Source of the DNA: Halodesulfovibrio aestuarii DSM 17919 = ATCC 29578
GTDB lineage: Bacteria; Desulfobacterota; Desulfovibrionia; Desulfovibrionales; Desulfovibrionaceae
Assembly: GCF_000384815.1 (NCBI RefSeq)
Contig: NZ_ARQF01000019.1
Coordinates: 124,001-188,000 of the forward strand
Length of the DNA stretch: 64,000 bases
Reading direction: 5' to 3'
Shown here in pieces: positions 18,396 to 27,710 of the stretch (its first letter is position 1; each line of letters starts with the position of its first letter). Position numbers and translations under genes: made by a program. The notes under the pieces were generated by a model that was not told where the DNA came from, made no database searches, and saw only the letters and a list, made by a program, of their open reading frames with translations.

Positions 18396-18790
18396 TAATT
18401 ATTTCAATACATTTATCACCATCACATCAAATTCTTAATTATCTGTTACTGTAAACATTTCCAGCGTATTACGACAACCTACCTCGTTCCTATCCTTACG
18501 AAGAGCCTCAATGCCATTCTTAACAGATTCTCACCATACTCGAGCAATTCTACGCACATCAACCAATACTTGTATTGATGCAATCTCTTCAATGTAAGAT
18601 ATCAGTTACGCTATGTCCTTTTATACTTTTAAGAATTCAGAATGAAAACATACAGTTCAAATCTTTCGACAATAAAACTGCAACTATCTAAAACTCAATA
18701 AAATTTCATTCAAAACATGAGTAGAGCTATTCAACAACAAAGCATTTAGTTCGACGGCATCTTACTATAATTCAACTACCAAAAAAATAT

Positions 18791-18822
18791 GCCCCTCTTC
18801 TTAGGCAAGATTGAAGAGGGGC
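18791..18822 (-). terminator. Terminator of the second EamA permease (minus strand)
   Basis: GCCCCTCTTC and GAAGAGGGGC form a 10-bp stem. On the minus strand ATATTTTTTT follows. It lies about 140 bases beyond the stop at 18965. Confidence 0.7.
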
Positions 18823-18964
18823 AGGGAGCAACTTACATGGATCAATCTGCATTAAGCGCAATTGCAGTAACAATGAACCAATATAAGGAGGATATGAAGC
18901 TATAGATTTAGGTTTTGGCAGTACATATGTTTTTTTTCTTGTACACTGGCTTTTTATTCCACCA

Positions 18965-19957
18965 CTATGGAGAAACTGGATTAGAAGAAGGTTGTGCCCC
19001 TGCCGATGTAGCGTTGTGTGTTCCTTGAGGTAGCCTTTTCCGTGAGTTTCCGGATATCATCGATAAAAGGATTCCCCCAAAAATAATTACCCCACCTTGA
19101 AGCTGTGTTGCTGAAACAGGCTCACCTAGAAAGGCCCAAGCGAGCAAACCGCTTATCAAGGGTATTATATAGTAAAACTGGGTAGTGCGAGTCGCCCCAA
19201 TAATTCCTACAGCCAAGTTCCAAAAGAAGTAACACAAAATAGATGCACCGATAGCTAAGTATGTCAGCGTCAACCACATATCATTCGTTACTTCTACAAC
19301 CTCAACTCCAGAATGAACATCCCAGATGAATATTGGAATCAGGAACACAAAGCCAAGTACAAAAGTTACGCCAAGCAAGGCACGTTGACTTATTTTTCCG
19401 CTCACAGCTTTTATTGTAGTATTGTATGCAGCTGACATCAGACAGGTGCCTATAACAAACAGGTCTCCTTGTCCGAACTGAATACTGGCCAACTGTGACC
19501 AATTGCCGTCTGTTACCAGATAAGCAACACCACAAATACTGACGATACACCCCAGATACATAGCAGGAGAGCTTTTTTCGCCAATAAAAATCCGAGCCAC
19601 CACAGCAGTCATTAAAGGTGACAGCGTTGAAATAAGTGCAATGTTTAGTGCAGGGGTTGTCTGTCCGGCAATGAATAAAAACAAATCAAATAAAGAAATA
19701 CCTAATAAAGCCAAGAAACAGACTGTTACAAAATACTTTTTTAACACCCTACGTTCTCTCCACATCGGGCCTAGAGAAAACGGTAAAATGAACAATGTGG
19801 CTAACGCCCAGCGGTACATATTAAGCATCGCAGGGGGCATAACATCACCCATTGCTCTAGCTGCAACTATATTTCCTGAAAAATTAATTATAGCCAGCAA
19901 TATATAGCAGTAACCAGCTGTTTTGCTGAACAATATATTTTGAAAACGGAGAGGCAT
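18965..19957 (-). CDS. EamA-family (DMT) permease
   Basis: 330 residues with about ten membrane segments in two EamA repeats (YCYILLAIINFSGNIVAARA, then GASILCYFFWNLAVGIIGAT). It belongs to a different EamA branch from the product of 14979-15983. Substrate unknown. It is divergent from the chemoreceptor, sharing an intergenic region with one operator at 20248. A proline- and serine-rich tail ends the protein. Confidence 0.85.
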   Translation of the reverse strand: MPLRFQNILFSKTAGYCYILLAIINFSGNIVAARAMGDVMPPAMLNMYRWALATLFILPFSLGPMWRERRVLKKYFVTVCFLALLGISLFDLFLFIAGQTTPALNIALISTLSPLMTAVVARIFIGEKSSPAMYLGCIVSICGVAYLVTDGNWSQLASIQFGQGDLFVIGTCLMSAAYNTTIKAVSGKISQRALLGVTFVLGFVFLIPIFIWDVHSGVEVVEVTNDMWLTLTYLAIGASILCYFFWNLAVGIIGATRTTQFYYIIPLISGLLAWAFLGEPVSATQLQGGVIIFGGILLSMISGNSRKRLPQGTHNATSAGAQPSSNPVSP

Positions 19958-20050
19958 TATTCACACCATTTCACTTGTTGAAATCTAAGAAACTGAATGG
20001 TTGAACATGTCTTAATTGCACGCCTCACCATTCATTCCGTAAAATTTTTT

Positions 20051-20072
20051 AGCCCCCGGCCCCCCGGGGGCT
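20051..20072. repeat. Isolated GC-rich hairpin
   Basis: AGCCCCCGG and CCGGGGGCT form a nine-base perfect stem with a CCCC loop. It stands out in AT-rich DNA. No T-run on either strand, so not a normal terminator. It could fold in the permease leader RNA. Confidence 0.5.
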
Positions 20073-20247
20073 TGTCAGAACAAGTAAGTATCTTCTCCAC
20101 ATTCCGTAGTGGAGTGCTAACCAGACAGCTCACTTTTCCAATTCTCTCCGTTTGCTCTAAAAGCACAGACCATGCCACTCGTGACGCTATGCATAACAGT
20201 TCGTTTTTATTATTTTTTTTGCAAAAACATTTCTTGGGCAAAAAAAA

Positions 20248-20267
20248 ATGCGACACACTTGTCGCAT
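20248..20267. promoter_or_regulatory. Operator: 20-base palindrome ATGCGACA-CACT-TGTCGCAT
   Basis: The longest perfect copy of the operator. It lies about 210 bases upstream of the chemoreceptor's -24/-12 element. As RNA it would be a good hairpin, but the flanks do not suggest a terminator. Confidence 0.7.
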
Positions 20268-20465
20268 TTTTCACTTAAAATAAAATTTTACTATGTATTA
20301 ATAGGCAATTACGCCATTACGTCTTTTTTGTCGTATTTATTACCTTAAATGTCACCTACCCTATCCCAAAGCTATTACTGAGAGATTTACGTACCTTTTT
20401 ATTACTACACTGAACTCCCATATATTTTTCGTAAGACTGCCCTACCCCTTTCCTTTACTATAACA

Positions 20466-20481
20466 TGGCGTAGTTTTTGCA
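20466..20481 (+). promoter_or_regulatory. Sigma54 promoter of the chemoreceptor
   Basis: TGGCGTAGTTTTTGCA: GG-N10-GC spacing and a perfect TTGCA -12 element. It shows that translation must start downstream, at 20525. Confidence 0.7.
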
Positions 20482-20524
20482 TTTATCCGTCTTTAAATTA
20501 TTCTTTTTTAACGAAGGGACAATA

Positions 20525-22663
20525 ATGCACTTCACCTCACTTAAATCAAAACTTGTTGTTTTTATCTCGAGCATCTTCATTTTGTTCTTTTGCGTACTCA
20601 TCATTGGAACAGCCTACTACTTGCGGACAACAGCTATCAACGACGCTGTTTCTTATACGGAAAAAACTACCAAAGAAATTTCACTCCGTATTCAACGCGA
20701 ATTTGAAGCCGGCTTTTCTGTAGCTAGAACTCTAGCTACTACGCTTGAAGGGTTGCGTGCACAAAACATGATGCCCTCAAGAGAGCAAGCAACTGAAATG
20801 CTCCACGCATCTGCTGTAAAAAACCCTAAATTCTTCGGAATATGGACGGTCTGGGAACCTCAAGGTTTTGGCGATGATGACCACCAGTACACGTCAAACG
20901 CCGAACATTCAGGCCCTGATGGCAGGTTTGTTCCATACTGGAACAAAACAAAAGGCTATCTATCCCTGTACCCCTGCAAATCCTATCGCGATGATGAACC
21001 ATCAGGTTGGTACACATTCTCACGCGATAGCAAGCAAGAGTTTGCAACTGTAATTACAGAATTTAAACCAAATGGAAAATCAATCAAAGTTACTTCGCTT
21101 ACTGTTCCAGTAATTGTGGATGGAAAAGCAGTCGGAGTAATCGGAGCAGACCTTTCTGCCGACTTCCTGAACAATATTGCAAATTCAATTAAAGCGTTTG
21201 ATGGTCAGGCAACTCTGGCGATTATTGCACACGACGGAAGCGTGCAGGCTCTAACTCATGATACAAAAGCACTGAACACTCAGTACGAAAAATATGTACC
21301 GAATGCTGCGGCGCTTCTTACCCAAGCTGCTTCAGGCAAAACAGTAACATCCATCAAGGATGACTACTTGCGTGTAATTGTTCCGATTTCTCTGGGCAAA
21401 GCAGAAAAAAACTGGGCAATTGCCCTTTCTGTGCCGAAAGCAGTCGTACTTGCAGAAGCAAACTCTATGACCAAACTGCTTGCAGGAGCCTCAATAGCTA
21501 CACTTATTCTAGCCCTGCTGTTTATTTACTACTTAGCAGGCTTCATTACGAAGCCAATAATTCACACTTCTAATATTGTTGAAGAATTAGCGTCCGGTAA
21601 ACTGAATAAAAGATGCGTCATTCGATCACATGACGAAATCGCTACCATGCAAAATGCTGTGAACAACCTTGGCGAAACACTTGAGCAAAACGAACAACGC
21701 AGCAAAGAAAGCATGGAGGAAATCGAAGCTCATTCCACAGAGGCAACTAAAGCTATGGAAGCAGCACGTCTTGCTCAGGAAGAAGCCGAACAGGCCCACA
21801 GCAAAGGTATGCTGGCTGCAGCCAAACAACTAGAAACTGTCGTCAGCACACTGGCCGGTTTGTCAACGGAACTGAATGAGCAGATCACCTCTACAGTTAA
21901 TGACATTACACTACAGGAAGCACGAAACAGTGAAACTGCCACAGCAATGGAAGAAATGAACTGCACAATTCTCGAAGTAGCACAAAATGCTAATCATGCA
22001 GCAACAAGTACAGACGAAGTCTGCACTAAAGCTGAAAAAGGTATTCGGGGGATTACGCAGTCTGTTGAGACTATACAGAATGTTTCTTCACACACGGAAA
22101 AGCTTAAATGTGAAATGAACGCATTGGGAGAGCAAGCCACCTCCATAAGCGACATTATCAATGTTATCAGCGACATAGCAGATCAAACAAACCTTCTCGC
22201 CTTAAACGCAGCGATTGAAGCAGCACGTGCTGGAGATGCAGGACGCGGGTTTGCTGTTGTTGCAGACGAAGTGCGTAAACTTGCTGAAAACACCATGAAT
22301 GCGACCAATCAGGTCAGCACAGCGATTGAGAACATTCAAGCAAGTGCCAACGCAAACATTGAAGCAATGAACTCCACCTTCGATTCAGTGGGTCAGGCAA
22401 CTGAATACGTAACTGAATCTGGAAAAACATTTACCCAGATTATGGAGCACATCACCAGTGTAACAGAACAAGTTCGGGCAATTGCTACAGCGACAACTCA
22501 ACAATCTGCGGCGAGTGAAGAAATAAACCAGGCTGTCGGAGAAATTAGCCAACTTGCTTCAAACACGTCTATCCACATGCATGAAGCACAAAACGCGACA
22601 AACAACCTTACGACCCTGACAAACCAGTTAAATCAGATGATCACCACACTACAGAATAGTTAA
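20525..22663 (+). CDS. Methyl-accepting chemotaxis protein with dCache-like sensor
   Basis: 712 residues. First membrane helix about residues 10-32; a large periplasmic sensor with the dCache pattern ([14 protein letters not shown]... [15 protein letters not shown]); second membrane helix about 325-345; a HAMP domain; a coiled coil; and the signalling hairpin tip [18 protein letters not shown]. No CheR-binding pentapeptide at the C-terminus. The start is ATG 20525 with AAGGGA upstream; an upstream in-frame ATG at 20477 overlaps the promoter. Some dCache receptors sense quaternary amines (McpX-type), and the operator/promoter context suggests an amine ligand here (inference). Confidence 0.93.
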   Translation: MHFTSLKSKLVVFISSIFILFFCVLIIGTAYYLRTTAINDAVSYTEKTTKEISLRIQREFEAGFSVARTLATTLEGLRAQNMMPSREQATEMLHASAVKNPKFFGIWTVWEPQGFGDDDHQYTSNAEHSGPDGRFVPYWNKTKGYLSLYPCKSYRDDEPSGWYTFSRDSKQEFATVITEFKPNGKSIKVTSLTVPVIVDGKAVGVIGADLSADFLNNIANSIKAFDGQATLAIIAHDGSVQALTHDTKALNTQYEKYVPNAAALLTQAASGKTVTSIKDDYLRVIVPISLGKAEKNWAIALSVPKAVVLAEANSMTKLLAGASIATLILALLFIYYLAGFITKPIIHTSNIVEELASGKLNKRCVIRSHDEIATMQNAVNNLGETLEQNEQRSKESMEEIEAHSTEATKAMEAARLAQEEAEQAHSKGMLAAAKQLETVVSTLAGLSTELNEQITSTVNDITLQEARNSETATAMEEMNCTILEVAQNANHAATSTDEVCTKAEKGIRGITQSVETIQNVSSHTEKLKCEMNALGEQATSISDIINVISDIADQTNLLALNAAIEAARAGDAGRGFAVVADEVRKLAENTMNATNQVSTAIENIQASANANIEAMNSTFDSVGQATEYVTESGKTFTQIMEHITSVTEQVRAIATATTQQSAASEEINQAVGEISQLASNTSIHMHEAQNATNNLTTLTNQLNQMITTLQNS

Positions 22664-22678
22664 TCTGACATCTTCCAT

Positions 22679-22714
22679 AAAAAAGGAGCACCTTCTTGAG
22701 GGGCTCCTTTTTTT
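22679..22714 (+). terminator. Terminator of the chemoreceptor gene
   Basis: AAAAGGAGC pairs with GCTCCTTTT around a 13-base loop, with a run of T. It follows the stop by about 16 bases. Confidence 0.85.
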
Positions 22715-22924
22715 ACAAGACTCTATCAAACTTTGCCCCATCTCTCATTTTCTTGTCCTATATTGCAGTTGCGTTCACCGCGCTCTTATAGGCCATTTCT
22801 TAAACGGAACAGCCCGATTTAACCTTCTTTAGCTGCGTTACAGCTCTCATGTGCCTTATTTCCCGTACATTGCTCTTCCGCAACTCAATCGCATCAAAAA
22901 AACACAATGGTTGCGCGCCATTGA

Positions 22925-22938
22925 TGACACTTCTGTCA
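22925..22938. promoter_or_regulatory. Operator-like site TGACA-CTTC-TGTCA
   Basis: Perfectly symmetric but with T/A in place of the outer C/G. It is the first of three sites upstream of the lipoyl operon. Confidence 0.5.
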
Positions 22939-23022
22939 CAACCCATAACATTGCAATATTATTAATCTTTTTCATGTATTTTTTGCATACAATACGAAAA
23001 ACAAGATGTTCTGACCAAAACG

Positions 23023-23036
23023 CGACAAGTGTGTCA
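23023..23036. promoter_or_regulatory. Operator CGACA-AGTG-TGTCA
   Basis: One mismatch. Its centre lies 70 bases from the next site and about 165 bases upstream of the -24/-12 element. Confidence 0.6.
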
Positions 23037-23092
23037 CAAAGGCTCTAACAAGCTGTTTATCATGAAAAAGTATATATCAACAAAAAACAACA

Positions 23093-23106
23093 CGACACCC
23101 ATGTCG
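23093..23106. promoter_or_regulatory. Operator CGACA-CCCA-TGTCG
   Basis: Perfect core palindrome about 90 bases upstream of the sigma54 promoter at 23195, the best-placed enhancer of this operon. Confidence 0.7.
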
Positions 23107-23194
23107 CACCCAACACTTAGCCAAACACATCCCCCCTCCCAAAAAAACCTTTTTTACTATCATATTACATTGTATTTACTATGATTAGACACTT

Positions 23195-23210
23195 TGGCAC
23201 GAACAATGCT
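23195..23210 (+). promoter_or_regulatory. Sigma54 promoter of the OsmC-lpd-gcvH operon
   Basis: TGGCACGAACAATGCT matches TGGCACG-N4-TTGCW at all but one position, with GG-N10-GC spacing. It is the best -24/-12 element in the window. Confidence 0.8.
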
Positions 23211-23260
23211 GTCCGCCAGTTGAGGACAAGCTTGTCCAAATAATCACGAGGGAGAAAAAA

Positions 23261-23686
23261 ATGGCTGAACTCACAGTATCATATGATCGCGAAGGTGAAA
23301 AACAAACTATCCACACAGGATCAAAGGTCCTTGGTGATATCGATATCAACTACGAAGGTGTTCCAGCAGACCAACGTGGCGGCACCGCAAAACAGTTACT
23401 GGCTTCTTCTGCCCTCTACTGCTTCTGCGGCGCACTTGGAAAAGCACTGGAAACCCGTGGCGCAACTTACGAGCGTATTACCGGCACAGCAACACTCGAG
23501 ACCGGTGTTGACGAAAAGAAACGTGCACGCGTTACCGGTATTACTCTTGATGTGACCGTACACATGGACGAAGATTATGATTTCATCTTTGACCGTGTTG
23601 AGAAAATCATGAAACAAGGCTGTCTGGTTACTGCATCCCTGCACGCGGCATTCCCAATGACCTACAACCTGCACCACGAATGCTAA
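23261..23686 (+). CDS. OsmC/Ohr-family protein
   Basis: 141 residues. The fold signature is present, with candidate redox cysteines Cys54 and Cys56 (ALYCFCGALG) and Cys121 (MKQGCLVTASL) near the positions used by OsmC peroxidases. It is the first gene of an operon with Lpd and GcvH. Peroxidatic OsmC/Ohr proteins are known to be recycled by lipoylated proteins and dihydrolipoamide dehydrogenase, which would explain the neighbours. A role in detoxifying or thiol chemistry during amine breakdown is inference. Confidence 0.85.
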   Translation: MAELTVSYDREGEKQTIHTGSKVLGDIDINYEGVPADQRGGTAKQLLASSALYCFCGALGKALETRGATYERITGTATLETGVDEKKRARVTGITLDVTVHMDEDYDFIFDRVEKIMKQGCLVTASLHAAFPMTYNLHHEC

Positions 23687-23730
23687 TCGTCATCAAATTT
23701 CAGGAATTGCTCTAGCAAACAGGAGAAACA

Positions 23731-25155
23731 ATGCCATCCATCACGATTATAGGCGCAGGTCCTGGCGGTTATATTGCTGCATTTGAAGCCGCTCGCCGTG
23801 GTGCCTCCGTCACTCTGGTCGAAAAGACGAATGTGGGAGGAACCTGCTTAAACACTGGCTGTATTCCTACCAAAACTCTCAAGTCATCAGCAGAAGCGCT
23901 CGAAACTGCAAGCAAACTCGCACAGTTCGGCATCACAGCTTCCGCCGGAGATGAATCTGTTAGTTTTAAGGCAGATATGCCAGCCATTGTTGCCCGTAAA
24001 GAACGCGTTCGCCAAGTGCTTTGCGGCGGGCTTGAGAAGACCTGCACGTCTCTTAATATCCGTCTTATCCGAGGTGCGGCTGAGCTGACTTCCACCAGTA
24101 CAGTTCTTGTGCACACCGAAGAGGGCACAGAAGAAATCAAAAGTGATAACGTTATCATCGCTACCGGTTCCAGCACCCTTGATCTGCCGTCATTGCCTGT
24201 TGACCATAAATATATCCTCAACAGTGACGACGCACTGAACCTCGACCACGTACCTGCCAACATGGTCATTGTCGGCGGCGGTGTAATCGGATGTGAACTG
24301 GCCTTCATCTACCGTGCTTTCGGCACGTCTGTAACTATTGTGGAAGGTATGGATCGCCTGCTCCCAATTCCTTCTGTTGACGAAGATATGAGCCGTTTGT
24401 TGCAGCGCGAGGCAAAAAAGCACCGCATTAAAGTAGAACTCGCAAAGACGGTAAAAAGCGCCACAGTTGTTGATAAAAAAGTCGTTTGCGTGCTTAGTCC
24501 TTCACCTTTTGTTAAAGGTGCAACTGGAGCAGACACAATCATTGAAGCTGACGCGGTGCTTGTTGCCGTTGGCCGTACCCCTAACACTGAAGGCCTGAAT
24601 CTGGTCGAAGCCGGTGTGGAAACGGACAACCGCGGATGGATCAAGGCGGATCACGGAATGCGCACCTCTGCCAAGGGCATTTACGCTATCGGTGACGCAC
24701 TCGGCCCAGCACGCGTAATGCTGGCCCACGTAGCTTCCGCGGAAGGTCTGTGCGCTGTGGCTAACTGCTTTGGCGAAGACAAGACGCTGAATTACGGTGT
24801 CATCCCAGCTGGTATTTTCACCTCTCCAGAAATCGGAACTGTAGGCATTTCTGAAGCCGATGCGATCAAACAGGGCTTTGAAGTCCGCTCTCAAGTATTC
24901 CAATTCCGCGAATTGGGCAAAGCACAAGCTATGGGCGAATTGCCGGGCATGTTTAAAATGATCTGTGAAAAAGAAAGCGGCAAGATTCTTGGCGTACACA
25001 TCGCTGGCGCCCATGCCACCGACCTCATCGCTGAGGCGGCATTGGCTATTGAAAAAGGTCTTACCGCAGCCGATTTGGCTCACACAATTCACGCGCATCC
25101 AACCCTTGCGGAAGGCCTGTACGAGGTCGCCGAAGGCTGGCTTCGGGGCTGCTAG
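23731..25155 (+). CDS. lpdA: Dihydrolipoamide dehydrogenase
   Basis: 474 residues, family length. FAD-binding GAGPGGYIAAFEAARRG at the N-terminus; redox disulfide Cys39/Cys44 in GGTCLNTGCIPTK; NAD-binding GGGVIGCELAF; catalytic His-Glu in HAHPTLAEG near the C-terminus. It reoxidises dihydrolipoyl groups with NAD. An AGGAG site lies upstream. No pyruvate dehydrogenase or GcvP/GcvT genes are adjacent. Confidence 0.95.
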   Translation: MPSITIIGAGPGGYIAAFEAARRGASVTLVEKTNVGGTCLNTGCIPTKTLKSSAEALETASKLAQFGITASAGDESVSFKADMPAIVARKERVRQVLCGGLEKTCTSLNIRLIRGAAELTSTSTVLVHTEEGTEEIKSDNVIIATGSSTLDLPSLPVDHKYILNSDDALNLDHVPANMVIVGGGVIGCELAFIYRAFGTSVTIVEGMDRLLPIPSVDEDMSRLLQREAKKHRIKVELAKTVKSATVVDKKVVCVLSPSPFVKGATGADTIIEADAVLVAVGRTPNTEGLNLVEAGVETDNRGWIKADHGMRTSAKGIYAIGDALGPARVMLAHVASAEGLCAVANCFGEDKTLNYGVIPAGIFTSPEIGTVGISEADAIKQGFEVRSQVFQFRELGKAQAMGELPGMFKMICEKESGKILGVHIAGAHATDLIAEAALAIEKGLTAADLAHTIHAHPTLAEGLYEVAEGWLRGC

Positions 25156-25200
25156 CTCCTGTTTTGCGCCATCAAAACAGTATACTTAAAGGATAACACA

Positions 25201-25590
25201 ATGAGTGAACTTACTTTTCCAAATGATCTTCTTTACCATACCGAACATACTTGGGTACGCATTGCTGATGACAACACTGCAATAGTTGGCATTACCGACT
25301 TTGCACAGGAACAGCTTGGCGAAGTTGCTTTTGTAGATCTTCCATCCGCAGGCTCCAGCTTCTCCGCAGGAGACGAATTCGGAACTGTAGAATCCATCAA
25401 AGCTGTAAGCAGCCTCCACATGCCTATCACCGGCACTGTTACTGAAGTAAACGAAGGCCTCGAAGACGATCCTTCTCAGGTTAACACATCCCCTTACGGT
25501 GACGGCTGGATGCTCCGTATTACTGTTGACGCTGATGCAGACAAAAGCCATCTGCTCAACGATCAGGATTACGCAGCACAGCTCAAATAG
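25201..25590 (+). CDS. gcvH: Glycine cleavage system H-like lipoyl carrier protein
   Basis: 129 residues, full length. The lipoylated lysine is Lys67 in VESIKAVSS, with the family motif GEVAFVDLP before it. AAGGATA precedes the ATG. It could serve the glycine cleavage system (with GcvP/GcvT elsewhere) or carry reducing power to the OsmC protein of the same operon. Confidence 0.95.
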   Translation: MSELTFPNDLLYHTEHTWVRIADDNTAIVGITDFAQEQLGEVAFVDLPSAGSSFSAGDEFGTVESIKAVSSLHMPITGTVTEVNEGLEDDPSQVNTSPYGDGWMLRITVDADADKSHLLNDQDYAAQLK

Positions 25591-25653
25591 TCGCAAGCCT
25601 CCGAATAGTTTAATACCTAAGCTTCCGGCACCTCCAGACGGAAAAGCTTTTAG

Positions 25654-25688
25654 AATAGCGGCTTCTTATATTTGAAGCCGCTATTTTA
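25654..25688 (+). terminator. Hairpin with T-run between gcvH and lipB
   Basis: AATAGCGGCTTC pairs with GAAGCCGCTATT around an eight-base loop, followed by TT. Probably reduces read-through, so that LipB and LipA are made at lower level than the carrier protein. Confidence 0.75.
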
Positions 25689-25736
25689 AAGAGTTACGCA
25701 CTTCCCAACAACATTTAACCAATTTTCATGGGACCA

Positions 25737-26381
25737 ATGCAGATTATCGACCTTGGACGAATTCGATACAAAGACGCCGAAGATCTTCAGATGGAGCGCC
25801 TCGACGCTGTCGTAAACGGGGCAGAGCAAACGCTCTACCTGCTGGAACACGATCCGGTGATTACTTTCGGACGAAACGGCGGCCGTGAAAATCTCCATGT
25901 CAGCGACGAATTCCTCGCCTTACAGGGCATTGATCTTGCGCACTCCACACGCGGTGGCAACATTACCTGTCACTTCCCCGGCCAGCTTGTGGCCTATCCA
26001 ATCTTTAGGGTAGCCAAACGACCAGGCGGAATGCGTCAGCTCTTTTATGATCTTGAAGAAGTGGTCATCCGTACAATTAGCGACTTTGGCATCGCTGCGA
26101 CAAGACAGGAAGGCCGTCCCGGAGTCTGGGTGGAAAACAGAAAACTCTGTTCCATCGGTATCGGGATGAAAAAATGGACAAGTTACCATGGCCTTGCGCT
26201 CAACGTGCAGCGCGATGTCGAGCTGTTCCGCATGATAACCCTCTGTGGATTAACTGACGCAGAACCTTCATCCATTGCCCAAGAACTTGGTCGCGAAAAA
26301 CTTCCCATGCAAGAGGTCAAAGATGTGCTCGCAAGACACTTCCAAAACATATTTACGCATTCCCCCGTGGCTCAGAGTTAA
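25737..26381 (+). CDS. lipB: Octanoyl-ACP:protein transferase
   Basis: 214 residues from ATG 25737 (ATG 25728 also possible; neither has a strong ribosome site). It transfers octanoyl from ACP to the H-protein. Motifs: [12 protein letters not shown], a slight variant of the usual RGGQ-T-H-PGQ; the catalytic Lys region [11 protein letters not shown]; and the catalytic Cys in MITLCGL, where most members have PCG. Its end overlaps the lipA start. Confidence 0.9.
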   Translation: MQIIDLGRIRYKDAEDLQMERLDAVVNGAEQTLYLLEHDPVITFGRNGGRENLHVSDEFLALQGIDLAHSTRGGNITCHFPGQLVAYPIFRVAKRPGGMRQLFYDLEEVVIRTISDFGIAATRQEGRPGVWVENRKLCSIGIGMKKWTSYHGLALNVQRDVELFRMITLCGLTDAEPSSIAQELGREKLPMQEVKDVLARHFQNIFTHSPVAQS

Positions 26382-27219
26382 AATCCCCTGTAACAAAACC
26401 TACGGCGCCACACAGGAGATGGTGAAAGACCTGAACCTGCATACAGTCTGCCAAAGCGCAAAGTGTCCCAATATGTTCGAATGTTTTTCGGAACATACGG
26501 CGACCTTTTTAATCATGGGCGACACTTGCACCCGCAACTGCGCTTTTTGCAACATTGAAAGCGGCACCCTTTCGCCTCTTGACCCTACAGAACCAAACCG
26601 CGTGGCGGAGGCCTCCAAGCGTCTTCAGCTCAAACATGTTGTAATAACCTCAGTTACCCGCGATGATCTAGATGATGGCGGTGCAGCCCACTTCGCCGCC
26701 ACTATACGTGCAATTCGTAAACAGCTTCCGGATTCCACCATTGAAGTACTGATTCCCGACTTTCAAGGAAATGAGGAAGCGCTGAACGAAGTCATCGCTG
26801 CCAAACCGGACATCATCAACCACAACGTGGAAACCCCACCAGTCCACTACGTCAACATCCGCCCACAAGCGAGCTACCAGCAAAGCCTTGAGCTGTTGAC
26901 ACGCGTGAAAAAGGCCGGAGTAATTTCCAAATCTGGCCTCATGGTCGGTCTGGGTGAGACGGACGACGAGGTGCGCGGCGTAATTGATGACCTTGCCGCC
27001 ATTAATTGTGACATTGTAACCATCGGGCAATATATGCGTCCTTCACGTAAGCACCCTGCAGTACATCGTTACGTGCCACCGGAGCACTTTGAACAATATG
27101 CACAGTACGGCAAAAACAAAGGCGTCTTACACATGTACAGTGCTCCGCTTGTCCGTTCGTCATATAACGCAGCCCTCTTTGCAGGGGCGAGCAAAAGCAA
27201 TAACTCTTCCGTGAAATAG
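26323..27219 (+). CDS. lipA: Lipoyl synthase
   Basis: 298 residues; inserts two sulfurs into the octanoyl group. Auxiliary cluster [12 protein letters not shown], radical [11 protein letters not shown], and the C-terminal RSSY serine ligand are all present. I start at ATG 26323, preceded by AGAGG and close to the conserved [12 protein letters not shown]; the longer frame from 26275 lies inside lipB. The 59-base overlap with lipB suggests coupled translation. Confidence 0.95.
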   Translation: MCSQDTSKTYLRIPPWLRVKIPCNKTYGATQEMVKDLNLHTVCQSAKCPNMFECFSEHTATFLIMGDTCTRNCAFCNIESGTLSPLDPTEPNRVAEASKRLQLKHVVITSVTRDDLDDGGAAHFAATIRAIRKQLPDSTIEVLIPDFQGNEEALNEVIAAKPDIINHNVETPPVHYVNIRPQASYQQSLELLTRVKKAGVISKSGLMVGLGETDDEVRGVIDDLAAINCDIVTIGQYMRPSRKHPAVHRYVPPEHFEQYAQYGKNKGVLHMYSAPLVRSSYNAALFAGASKSNNSSVK

Positions 27220-27269
27220 AATACAACCCGAAGTTGATTTTTTGTTAATAGCACCCGTCACAACATCGG

Positions 27270-27445
27270 TGCTGAAACCTTTATGCACCGTGGGCTAGAG
27301 TAAGCCGATAGAAGATGGAAAAGCCGCTGTAGTGCACTTCAACTCTACAAACGTAACTTTGATCCATCCAAGGCCAACGCCCTTCCGTCATCAGTGAGGA
27401 GGTATCCCCGTACCACCTTCTGACAGTGGGAGGTTGCTCCTTCAA
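27270..27445 (+). ncRNA. Possible structured RNA, unknown class
   Basis: Hairpins visible on the + strand: CGGTGC/GCACCG (27272-27295 area), and TCAG-GGAGGTA paired with TACCACC-CTGA (27391-27426 area). The stretch is richer in GC than the flanks and runs straight into a strong terminator at 27450-27512. It has no open frame or ribosome site. It does not match tmRNA, RNase P, SRP or a riboswitch class I can recall. It may also just be the lipA 3' region. Confidence 0.25.
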
Positions 27446-27449
27446 AAGC

Positions 27450-27512
27450 AAACGGCCAGTTTATCCTGAATCCTACAAGGAACATCAGGATAAACTGGCC
27501 GTTTCATTTTTT
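27450..27512 (+). terminator. Strong terminator, 20-bp perfect stem
   Basis: The arms at 27450-27469 and 27485-27504 are perfectly complementary with a 15-base loop. CATTTTTT follows. Ends the lipA transcript or the putative RNA before it. Confidence 0.9.
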
Positions 27513-27710
27513 CAAATTGCTCACTGATCAATACAGCATTGTTTTACAACGTCTTACAGTAAAAAAAACAGAACTGTGACGTATCAAACCAATGGTTATA
27601 AGACACATTTATTACAGGCAGCTTGAAAAAGAAATACAGTTGCGACGTGAATTGAAGAGTCGGAAGAATAATTCTGCGAGTGGAAATAGAGTTGGGATAA
27701 CGTGCGTTGA

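Larger units (their letters stand above)
18219..18964 (+). other. Gene-free stretch with three inverted repeats
   Basis: 746 bases between two convergent genes. It holds the BCCT terminator (18245-18275), a second perfect 15-base inverted repeat (18360-18395) and the minus-strand terminator of the second permease (18791-18822). The AT-rich middle shows no supported gene. Confidence 0.6.
19958..20524 (+). other. Divergent intergenic region, permease/chemoreceptor
   Basis: 567 bases without a supported gene. It contains a GC-rich hairpin (20051-20072), the 20-base palindromic operator (20248-20267) and the sigma54 promoter of the chemoreceptor (20466-20481). Confidence 0.6.
27220..27710 (+). 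other. Gene-free stretch downstream of lipA with possible structured RNA
   Basis: 491 bases. 27235-27445 has several local inverted repeats (see separate entry) and ends at a 20-bp perfect terminator hairpin. 27515-27710 shows nothing I can support; it is the tail of the convergent activator gene. Confidence 0.5.

Noticed and set aside
18837-18905. 22-residue frame MDQSALSAIAVTMNQYKEDM preceded by GGGAG
   Set aside because: A ribosome site is present, but the frame is too short to recognise and lies just past a minus-strand terminator. Left as an open possibility, not a call.
27270-27445. 6S RNA, SRP RNA or a known riboswitch
   Set aside because: None of the conserved sequence blocks I can recall for these classes is present.
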